From: Cytophagaceae bacterium | GTDB taxonomy: Bacteria > Bacteroidota > Bacteroidia > Cytophagales > Spirosomataceae | Assembly: GCA_947471105.1 (NCBI GenBank) | Contig: CANIYB010000163.1 | Span: forward strand, 1 to 5,698 | Reading direction: 5' to 3' | DNA length: 5,698 nt | Shown here: positions 1 to 5,698 of the stretch, in pieces | Layout: every line of letters starts with the position of its first letter | Position numbering within the stretch: the stretch's first letter is position 1 | Program-made: the position numbers and the translations under genes | The notes under the pieces: generated by a model | Database searches by the model: none | What the model was told of the DNA's origin: nothing | Seen by the model: only the letters and a program-made list of their open reading frames with translations

Positions 1-171
1 AATTTGCTATGCCAATTTTTAAACATAAATAATTTAGTTTGATACTGAATGGATTTAACGTTACGGTTTTAATTTAGGAACCGGGAATCCATTTATTTTT
101 AAAAAATTCTTTTAGAAAAATTGTCATTTACTCGAGAATTTTTGGCATTTTTATGAGCTTTAATTTTAAAA

Positions 172-678
172 ATGAAAAGACGCGAATTAATAAAATCGAT
201 TGGTTTAGCTGCAGCGGCCACCTCAATCCTACCCGATTGGTTGCAGGGTTGGTCGGTTCAAAAACTTACGCCATCTCTCGTATTTAGTGAAGATCAAAAA
301 GATAAGCTATCTCTAATTGCCGGAACCTTTATTCCTGAGGGTGCCGAAAAGGGTGCAAATGGCGTTGGAGTAGGGAAATTTTTAGATGTATTATTTGCAG
401 ATTGCTTCACAGCGGCCGATCAAAATAAAATTAAAGATAGTTTAGTGGAGATTGATGCTTTGGCTAAGCTGCAATTTCAGCAAAATTTTGGCCAATCGAC
501 CCAACAACAACGGGAGAAAGTCCTTCAAAATTTGGCGACAAATCCTACGCATAAGTGGGCGGCGGATACATTAAGAAATGAGACGATTCGTGGGTATACC
601 ACTTCTGAATATGTTATGGTTAATTATTATCACTATGTAATGGCGCCTGGATTTTACCACGGGTGTGTCACGGTTTAG
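172..678 (+). CDS. Gluconate 2-dehydrogenase subunit 3 family protein, Tat-exported
   Basis: This 168-residue protein resembles the small subunit (Gluconate_2-dh3 family) of membrane-associated FAD sugar and gluconate dehydrogenases. The N-terminus has the twin arginines R3-R4 in the string KRRELIK, followed by an Ala-rich hydrophobic stretch (about residues 10-20), which reads as a Tat signal; no clear AxA cleavage site is visible. The family-like body follows, with FIPEGAEKGANGVGVGKF near residues 53-70 and the closing APGFYHGCVTV. In known relatives this subunit binds no cofactor; it supports folding of the FAD subunit and carries it through the Tat pathway. The ATG is preceded by an A/T-rich stretch without a Shine-Dalgarno sequence, common in Bacteroidota. 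It is the first gene of an apparent three-gene operon, with its stop 2 bases before the GMC start. The family call is firm; the sugar substrate of the complex is unknown. Confidence 0.9.
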   Translation: MKRRELIKSIGLAAAATSILPDWLQGWSVQKLTPSLVFSEDQKDKLSLIAGTFIPEGAEKGANGVGVGKFLDVLFADCFTAADQNKIKDSLVEIDALAKLQFQQNFGQSTQQQREKVLQNLATNPTHKWAADTLRNETIRGYTTSEYVMVNYYHYVMAPGFYHGCVTV

Positions 679-680
679 TT

Positions 681-2384
681 ATGGCAAATTTCAATATAGA
701 TAGTCAAAAGAAATTTACGTACGACGCGATTGTCATTGGCTCTGGAGCGAGTGGCGGTTGGGCCGCGAAGGAACTTTGTGATAGAGGCTTAAAGACATTG
801 GTTTTGGAGCGCGGTCGCCAAGTAAAACATGTGGAAGATTATCCGACAGCGTCGAAGGCTCCCTGGGAATTTGAGCATCGAGGAACAGTTCCTTTGGCGG
901 ATCGAGAGGGATTTTCAAATCCTAATTTTTTAAGAGAAGAAACAAAACATTGGGCATTGCCAGATGATGAGCAACCCGTAGTATACGAAAAACCATTTCG
1001 TTGGACGCGCGGATATCATGTGGGAGGCAAGTCACTTTTGTGGGCTAGGCAAACTCAGCGATGGTCCGATTTTGATTTTGAGGGGCCTGCGAGAGATGGT
1101 TTTGCAACGGACTGGCCCATCCGATATAAAGATATTGCCCCATGGTATGACCATGTAGAAAAGTTTGCAGGGATCGCTGGATTTAATGACAATTTACCTG
1201 AATTGCCTAATAGCATAGTCCAACCGGGTTTCGAGTTAAACTGTGTAGAATCGCATTTTAAAGAAGTGTTAAAGAAGGAATATGGAAATCGTTGGGTGGT
1301 TGGTGGCCGCTGCGCCCATTTAACGGATCCCCAAGAAATTCATTTCCAACAAGGACGAGGGCGTTGCATGAGTCAAAAAATGTGTAACCGCGGATGTAAT
1401 TTTGGGGCATATTTTAGTAGCAATGCTTCTACGTTGCCATGGGCAGCCAAAACTGGAAAATTGACCCTTCGCCCTAATTCCGTAGTGCATTCTATTATTT
1501 ACGATAACAAATCGAATAAGGCGGTTGGCGTCCAAGTCATCGATTCTATTTCAAAAGAAATGGTTCCCTATTACGCAAAAGTGATTTTTGTCAATGGATC
1601 CACGATTAATAGCAATGCCATTTTATTAAATTCAATCTCATCTAGGTTTCCGAAGGGGCTTGGAAATGACTCAGGCGTGCTTGGGCATTTTATTGCTTGG
1701 CATAATTATCGAGGAAGCGCCAACGCCTCCTTTGATGGATTTAAGGATAAGAAAACGGAAGGGGGAAATCCGAGCAACGCCTACATTCCTAGGTTTAGAA
1801 ATTTACACAAACAAGAAACGGATTTTTTAAGGGGTTATGCGACGGGCATTGGTGGGGGCCGAGGCGAGTATTCTTCTCGAGAAGGAATGGGAGATGAGTT
1901 AAGGAAAAACTTGTTGGCCCGTAAAATGGGTCCCTGGAATATATCGGCTTGGATGATGGGGGAAACGGTTCCGACCGAGGAAAACCACATTCGTTTGCAT
2001 CAGGATTTAAAAGATAAATACGGCATTCCTCAAATCATTTTTTCTTGTGATTGGACTGAAAACGATGTGAAAATGGTCCAGGATTTTAGAGATCAAATGC
2101 AGGAAATGTTTGAAAAAGCGGGGTATAAAAATATACGAACGGCGGATTCAAAATCTGCTCCGGGTGCTGATATTCATGAGATGGGAGGAGTTCGAATGGG
2201 GAAAGATCCTAAAAATTCTATCCTAAATGAATGGCATCAGGTGCATGCGTGTAAAAATGTTTTTGTTACGGATGGCGCTTCCATGACTTCTACGAGCACA
2301 CAAAATCCTACCTTGACTTTCATGGCATTTGCGGCAAGAGCTGCGAACCATGCAGTAGACGAATTAAACAAAAAGAACCTATAA
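681..2384 (+). CDS. GMC-family FAD-dependent oxidoreductase (sugar/polyol dehydrogenase-like)
   Basis: This is the catalytic subunit of the predicted dehydrogenase, 567 residues and of normal length. The Rossmann FAD motif GSGASG lies at residues 20-25, with the ribose-binding acid E43. A second FAD-contact segment, VGGKSLLW (114-121), has Leu where pyranose 2-oxidase has its FAD-linking His, so FAD is probably not covalently bound there. The C-terminus carries H499 (IHEMGG) and N542 (TQNPTLT), 43 residues apart like the catalytic pair of glucose oxidase. C229, C235 and C239 form C-x5-C-x3-C, the spacing that holds a [3Fe-4S] cluster in bacterial FAD glucose dehydrogenase. There is no signal peptide, so export probably relies on the upstream Tat subunit. 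I chose ATG 681, 2 bases after the upstream stop, over the in-frame GTG at 663, which would overlap the upstream gene. A glucoside 3-dehydrogenase or gluconate-type activity is possible, but the substrate is unproven. Confidence 0.92.
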   Translation: MANFNIDSQKKFTYDAIVIGSGASGGWAAKELCDRGLKTLVLERGRQVKHVEDYPTASKAPWEFEHRGTVPLADREGFSNPNFLREETKHWALPDDEQPVVYEKPFRWTRGYHVGGKSLLWARQTQRWSDFDFEGPARDGFATDWPIRYKDIAPWYDHVEKFAGIAGFNDNLPELPNSIVQPGFELNCVESHFKEVLKKEYGNRWVVGGRCAHLTDPQEIHFQQGRGRCMSQKMCNRGCNFGAYFSSNASTLPWAAKTGKLTLRPNSVVHSIIYDNKSNKAVGVQVIDSISKEMVPYYAKVIFVNGSTINSNAILLNSISSRFPKGLGNDSGVLGHFIAWHNYRGSANASFDGFKDKKTEGGNPSNAYIPRFRNLHKQETDFLRGYATGIGGGRGEYSSREGMGDELRKNLLARKMGPWNISAWMMGETVPTEENHIRLHQDLKDKYGIPQIIFSCDWTENDVKMVQDFRDQMQEMFEKAGYKNIRTADSKSAPGADIHEMGGVRMGKDPKNSILNEWHQVHACKNVFVTDGASMTSTSTQNPTLTFMAFAARAANHAVDELNKKNL

Positions 2385-2393
2385 ACGAAAAAA

Positions 2394-3248
2394 ATGAAAA
2401 AACACACGATTATTCTGGCCCTTTTGGGAATCATGTTGAGCTTAGGCACATTGCAAGCTCAGAAACTTTACACCTATCCGATAGGCGTTCAAACCTATAC
2501 TTTTAGAAAGCATTTCCCTGTGAAAGGCGCTGAAAAAACACTTGATCTAATTAAAGAATTAGGCTTTACTGAAATAGAAGGCGGGGGTGTAAAAGGAATG
2601 TCCTTAGAAGATTATAAGAAATTATGCGATGCAAGAGGGATTTCTATTCCATCGACGGGGGCGGATTTTAATGAATTAGCCAAAGACCCTATGGCGGTTG
2701 TTCAAAGAGCAAAAATATTAGGCTCTAAATTTGTTATGTGCGCTTGGATTCCCCACAAAAAAGGCGAATTCTCTTTAGCGGATGCGCAGAAAGCCATTGA
2801 GGTTTTTAATAATTCAGGAAAGATTTTAAAGGAAAACGGAATAACGCTGTGTTACCATGACCATGGATATGAATTCCAACCTTTTGAAGATGCGACCTTG
2901 TTAGATTACATGATTAAAAATACCAATCCTCAATTTGTTGCCTTCGAAATGGATGTTTTGTGGACCATGCATGGCGGTGGAGCAGATATGCCAGTTAAGT
3001 TGCTGAAAAAATATCCAGGAAGATTTAAATTGATGCACGTTAAAGACCTTCGTAAGGGTGTCAAAGGCGATTTGACAGGTGGTACTCCTGCAGAAAATGA
3101 TGTGGCCGTGGGTGCTGGTCAGGGCAACTGGAAGCAGATCATCAAATTAGGTAAAAAAGGAGGAGTTGAGCATTGTTTCATTGAAGATGAAAGTGATAAG
3201 GAATTAGAAAATATACCTTTGAGCATTGCATTTTTAAAGAGTTTATAA
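2394..3248 (+). CDS. Secreted sugar phosphate isomerase/epimerase-like TIM-barrel protein
   Basis: This 284-residue protein belongs to the xylose isomerase-like TIM-barrel superfamily (AP_endonuc_2 type). It starts with a clear Sec signal peptide: K2-K3, a hydrophobic core at about 5-18, and a likely cut after A22 (TLQA/QK). The barrel begins at YPIGVQTYTFR (28-38). Candidate metal and catalytic residues fall at strand ends: H155, H157 and E160 (YHDHGYEF), E185 and D187 (FEMDVLW), H215 and D218 (MHVKD), and E264 (FIEDE). The barrel appears complete. Its relatives isomerise or epimerise sugars, and some Bacteroidota members belong to pathways that handle 3-keto-sugars. The start lies 9 bases after the GMC stop, so it should be co-transcribed. 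Export makes a phosphorylated substrate unlikely despite the family name. Family and export are well supported; the reaction (epimerase, isomerase or keto-sugar lyase) is open. Confidence 0.88.
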   Translation: MKKHTIILALLGIMLSLGTLQAQKLYTYPIGVQTYTFRKHFPVKGAEKTLDLIKELGFTEIEGGGVKGMSLEDYKKLCDARGISIPSTGADFNELAKDPMAVVQRAKILGSKFVMCAWIPHKKGEFSLADAQKAIEVFNNSGKILKENGITLCYHDHGYEFQPFEDATLLDYMIKNTNPQFVAFEMDVLWTMHGGGADMPVKLLKKYPGRFKLMHVKDLRKGVKGDLTGGTPAENDVAVGAGQGNWKQIIKLGKKGGVEHCFIEDESDKELENIPLSIAFLKSL

Positions 3249-3402
3249 TCAATATTCTTATTTATTCCCTTGTGCTTTCATTTAAATTATGTCGAAAATT
3301 TATTTCGATAGGTAGTATTATTTTGCGCTTTCAAAAAGCTCAATTTTTATGAAGGTTAGGTAAAATTACAGAGGGATTAGAAAGGTGCAATTATTCATTA
3401 AA
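3249..3402 (+). promoter_or_regulatory. Intergenic region with a probable promoter for the isomerase-like gene
   Basis: This 154-base gap is much longer than the gaps inside the preceding operon, so a separate promoter is likely. The sequence TATTTTG at 3319-3325 resembles the Bacteroidota -7 box (TAnnTTTG) but is one T short, and I see no matching TTTG box at the expected distance upstream. A small dyad lies just upstream (listed separately). A minor hairpin, GCTTT-CAA-AAAGC at 3327-3339, is too short and lacks an adjacent T-run to be called a terminator, so read-through from the upstream operon cannot be excluded. Confidence 0.35.
3292..3308. repeat. Short inverted repeat, possible operator
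   Basis: TCGAAA and TTTCGA are perfect 6-base arms separated by ATTTA. The dyad lies where the -33 region would fall if the TATTTTG at 3319-3325 is the -7 box, so a regulator bound here could control the isomerase-like gene. In AT-rich DNA a dyad this short can arise by chance, and no regulator gene is present in the window. Confidence 0.3.
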
Positions 3403-4818
3403 ATGAAAACTAAAGTAGGATTATTTGGGATTGGATTAGATACTTATTGGGATCAGTTTGATGGTTTACTTGACAATTTAGTACGCTATCAAAGTTTTAT
3501 CCATGATAAAATAGACAAATTAGGTGTTGAAGTTGTGGATGCGGGAATGGTTGACAATCCAATCAAAGCCCGAGAGGCAGCAGACTTTTTGAAGACAAAT
3601 GATGTTGAAATTGTTTTTTTATATGTTTCCACGTATGCGTTATCATCCACCGTATTGCCCATAGCGCAGAAGTTAAAGGTTCCAATAATTATCCTAAATC
3701 TCCAGCCGGTTGCCGTGCTTGATTATGACAAGTTCAATCAATTAGGCGACAGAGGTAAGATGACAGGTTTTTGGCTTGAAAATTGCCAAGCTTGTTCTGT
3801 CCCTGAAATTGCAAGCGTGTTTAATCGTTCCGGCCATAAGTATGAATTTGTTACTGGTTACCTTCAAGATGAGGAGGCTTGGCAGGAAATTGAAACATGG
3901 ATTGAGGCATCAAAAGTATCCGTCGCTATGCGACATAATCGCTTAGGAATTTTGGGTCATTATTATGGTGGCATGCTTGATGTTTACACAGATTTAACAA
4001 AACAATCCGCCGTATTTGGAACTCATATTGAAATGCTGGAAATGTGTGAATTGAAAAAATGCCGAGATGAGGTAACTGACATTGAGGTGGAAGCTAAAAT
4101 TTTGGAGTTTCATCATACGTTTGATGTGTCGCCCGAGTGCGAAGCGTATGAAATTGAGCGTGCGGCAAAAACGTCAGTGGCCTTAGATAAGTTGATAGAA
4201 AATCATCATCTAGGCTCAATGGCTTATTATTATGAAGGTGAAAGTGGCAATGAATATGAAAATATAGTCACCTCCGTTATTGCCGGAAATACCTTGTTGA
4301 CCGGTCGAAATATTCCCATAGCAGGGGAATGTGAAGTGAAGAATGCGCAAGCAATGAAAATCATGGCTGAATTTGGAGCCGGGGGTTCTTTCTCAGAATT
4401 TTACTTAATGGATTTCAAGGATGATGTCATACTGCTTGGCCATGATGGTCCAGCGCATTTTGCCATTGCAGAGGGTCCAGTAGGCTTAGTTCCGCTTCCT
4501 ATGTATCACGGAAAGCCCGGCAAAGGATTATCGATTCAAATGACAGTAAAACATGGCCCAGTCACCTTGCTTTCTGTGGTGGAAGGGAAAAACGAAGTAT
4601 TTCTTTTAGTCGCTCAAGGGGAATCCGTTGAGGGCCCCATTCTCGAAATAGGCAATACCAATAGCCGGTATCGTTTTCCCATAGGTGCGAAACGATTTAT
4701 GAACGAATGGTCGAAACAAGGACCTGCCCATCATTGTGCGATTGGAATTGGACATATTGGAAATAAAATTGAAAAACTGGGACAGATTTTAGGCATTGAA
4801 GTGGTGACGATTTGTTAA
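3403..4818 (+). CDS. L-fucose/L-arabinose isomerase family protein, cytoplasmic
   Basis: This 471-residue protein is related to the L-arabinose/L-fucose isomerases, which interconvert aldoses and ketoses using a divalent metal, usually Mn2+. It starts KVGLFGIGLDTYWDQF, typical of a divergent AraA-like group, and has no signal peptide. Segments matching the AraA active site appear in order: AGECEVKNAQ (E309 or E311), GGSFSEFY (E332), LLGHDGPAH (H347) and GPAHHCAIG (H443 or H444). These suggest that the two acids and two histidines used by E. coli AraA (E306, E333, H350, H450) are kept, though my hand alignment leaves the first acid and the last His ambiguous. I chose ATG 3403, with MKTKVG fitting the family start. 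An in-frame GTG at 3385 has GAGGG 9 bases upstream and would add 6 residues. No kinase or aldolase of an arabinose or fucose pathway is adjacent, so the substrate is unknown. Confidence 0.85.
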   Translation: MKTKVGLFGIGLDTYWDQFDGLLDNLVRYQSFIHDKIDKLGVEVVDAGMVDNPIKAREAADFLKTNDVEIVFLYVSTYALSSTVLPIAQKLKVPIIILNLQPVAVLDYDKFNQLGDRGKMTGFWLENCQACSVPEIASVFNRSGHKYEFVTGYLQDEEAWQEIETWIEASKVSVAMRHNRLGILGHYYGGMLDVYTDLTKQSAVFGTHIEMLEMCELKKCRDEVTDIEVEAKILEFHHTFDVSPECEAYEIERAAKTSVALDKLIENHHLGSMAYYYEGESGNEYENIVTSVIAGNTLLTGRNIPIAGECEVKNAQAMKIMAEFGAGGSFSEFYLMDFKDDVILLGHDGPAHFAIAEGPVGLVPLPMYHGKPGKGLSIQMTVKHGPVTLLSVVEGKNEVFLLVAQGESVEGPILEIGNTNSRYRFPIGAKRFMNEWSKQGPAHHCAIGIGHIGNKIEKLGQILGIEVVTIC

Positions 4819-4835
4819 GCCTGTAGAGGAACACA

Positions 4836-4847
4836 AAGCACGTGCTT
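4836..4847. repeat. 12-base perfect palindrome downstream of the isomerase-like gene
   Basis: AAGCACGTGCTT reads the same on both strands. It lies 17 bases after the isomerase-like stop and about 100 bases before the terminator. Having no loop, it is a poor RNA hairpin and looks more like a protein-binding site, but no promoter can be recognised next to it. Chance is a reasonable alternative. Confidence 0.3.
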
Positions 4848-4950
4848 GAAAAAAGACAGATTATTCAATGAGGTACGATTTTTATTTTGGTTCAATATTT
4901 TCGAATTTTTCGCCTTATTTATTGGCTTTAAAATTTACAATACTACGTTA

Positions 4951-4990
4951 AAAAAACACCCAAAAATTAGCTGATTTTTGGGTGTTTTTT
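4951..4990. terminator. Bidirectional rho-independent terminator
   Basis: Perfect 16-base arms at 4951-4966 and 4975-4990 enclose an 8-base loop, TTAGCTGA, whose outer T-A can also pair. The core is CACCC/GGGTG, flanked by A-runs and T-runs, so either strand gives a stem followed by a U-tract. It sits between two convergent genes, 132 bases after the isomerase-like stop and 22 bases beyond the stop of the minus-strand gene, and can end both transcripts. Confidence 0.93.
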
Positions 4991-5012
4991 ATTTGAATGA
5001 TGCAAACAAAGT

Positions 5013-5698
5013 TTAAATAAATAATTGAAATTGAAGGGTCAGTGTGCTTAATCTTTGGCCTGAAATCACCTCGCCATTTTTGGTTTCAAAGCTAGGCCGA
5101 TTTTGATAATCGAGGCTTAGTTTAGATTTGTTTCCTTGCAAATAATAGTTGACTCCTACATTAATCGTAGTCGAAGGATTCCCACCAAGGCGATCATAAG
5201 AAGCGATGGTCGCCGCTCCATAAGGCATGATTCGGTTGGCCATATTGGCTGTTTTGGATGGTAGTAAATACCCAACTTGCGTGTAAACAACATGCCCCGT
5301 TCCAAACATCGGATAGCTATTTCCATATACCGACCCTTGTCCACTAATGGAATTGTTGGCCGTTAATGTTGTGCCTGTTGCCGGATTCATCACTCCATTA
5401 TAGCGCAAATAACGGGTTCCATAATTGGTATTGAAATAGCCTAAATAGGCTGATAGTGCGCTATGTCTAGATTTATCTAAAGGAATGTCTACAAATGTTT
5501 CTAGGGCAAAATGCTTCATGTCTTGATACAAAGTATCTCCATTAACGCTTTTCGTCCACATGGCATTGGGTTGAAAAATCATGCCTGCCGCTACATTGAC
5601 AATTTTTTTACTCCCTAAATAACTTCCAGTCATATAAGGAGTTGTATGATTTTCATGATCAAAAAACTGATAGATCAAAAAACCTTGCTGTTGGAGCG
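5013..5698 (-). CDS. Outer-membrane beta-barrel (porin-like) protein, C-terminal part
   Basis: The reading frame is open to the window edge, so the N-terminus, signal peptide and promoter are missing. The TTG at 5678-5676 is an internal Leu codon, not a convincing start; the frame continues upstream as LQQQGF. About 228 residues are visible. They alternate polar and hydrophobic or aromatic residues with many Tyr, Asn and Gly, as in beta-barrel strands (for example TINVGVNYYLQGNKSKLSLDYQ near the end), and finish with TLTLQFQLFI, which resembles the terminal strand recognised by the outer-membrane assembly machinery. It resembles a family of Bacteroidota porin-like proteins that I cannot name exactly. 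The predicted role is as an outer-membrane channel or structural barrel; the cargo is unknown. It converges on the isomerase-like gene and is not part of either plus-strand unit. Confidence 0.75.
   Translation of the reverse strand, partial: LQQQGFLIYQFFDHENHTTPYMTGSYLGSKKIVNVAAGMIFQPNAMWTKSVNGDTLYQDMKHFALETFVDIPLDKSRHSALSAYLGYFNTNYGTRYLRYNGVMNPATGTTLTANNSISGQGSVYGNSYPMFGTGHVVYTQVGYLLPSKTANMANRIMPYGAATIASYDRLGGNPSTTINVGVNYYLQGNKSKLSLDYQNRPSFETKNGEVISGQRLSTLTLQFQLFI

Noticed and set aside
1..171. Possible promoter or operator of the three-gene operon, including TAGTTTG at 35-41, the palindrome TAACGTTA, and an ATGCCAA/TTGGCAT pair of arms near 9 and 142
   Set aside because: TAGTTTG is one base short of the Bacteroidota -7 box and has no -33 partner at the right spacing; the palindrome is only 8 bases, and the 7-base arms are more than 100 bases apart. 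A promoter must lie in or before this region, but I cannot place it.
663..680. GTG at 663 as start of the GMC gene
   Set aside because: It would overlap the upstream gene by 16 bases and add six residues that do not look like a GMC N-terminus; ATG 681 lies 2 bases after the upstream stop.
733..918. Minus-strand open frame inside the GMC gene (also 1320-1535 and 2237-2449)
   Set aside because: These are short frames opposite a clearly conserved coding sequence, with no recognisable domain or leader.
3327..3348. GCTTT-CAA-AAAGC hairpin followed by TTTTT as a terminator for the upstream operon
   Set aside because: The stem is only 5 bases, and the T-run begins several bases after the stem, so it is too weak to call.
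5156..5344. Second minus-strand open frame inside the outer-membrane protein gene
   Set aside because: It is a 62-codon shadow in another frame of a longer gene with clear barrel character.

Overview
The window looks like an ordinary chromosomal stretch from a member of the Bacteroidota, most likely a Cytophagales-type organism. Supporting signs are the AT-rich intergenic DNA, A-rich leaders with little or no Shine-Dalgarno sequence before most start codons, a secreted sugar isomerase/epimerase-type TIM barrel paired with a gluconate dehydrogenase subunit 3/GMC oxidoreductase couple, and an outer-membrane barrel protein ending in an aromatic-rich strand. The assignment rests on gene families and style, not on a marker gene. 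I see no mobile element, CRISPR array, tRNA or rRNA.

Layout. Bases 1-171 are an AT-rich leader with no gene. From 172 to 3248 three genes lie head to tail with gaps of 2 and 9 bases, almost certainly one operon: a Tat-exported gluconate 2-dehydrogenase subunit 3-like protein, a GMC-family FAD oxidoreductase with a C-x5-C-x3-C motif, and a Sec-exported sugar phosphate isomerase/epimerase-like TIM barrel. A 154-base gap (3249-3402) with a small dyad and a weak promoter-like hexamer precedes a cytoplasmic L-fucose/L-arabinose isomerase-like gene (3403-4818). A strong symmetrical terminator (4951-4990) separates it from a convergent, incomplete outer-membrane protein gene on the minus strand (5013-5698).

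How the genes may work together. The first three products are all predicted to act outside the cytoplasm. The small subunit carries the Tat signal and probably takes the FAD enzyme across the membrane with it. The FAD enzyme would oxidise a sugar or sugar-like polyol and pass electrons on, perhaps through a [3Fe-4S] cluster. The secreted TIM barrel could then act on the keto-sugar product. This resembles the 3-keto-glycoside routes known from other Bacteroidota, but neither substrate nor electron acceptor can be read from the sequence. The isomerase-like gene is probably a separate transcription unit. Its sugar link to the operon is only suggestive.
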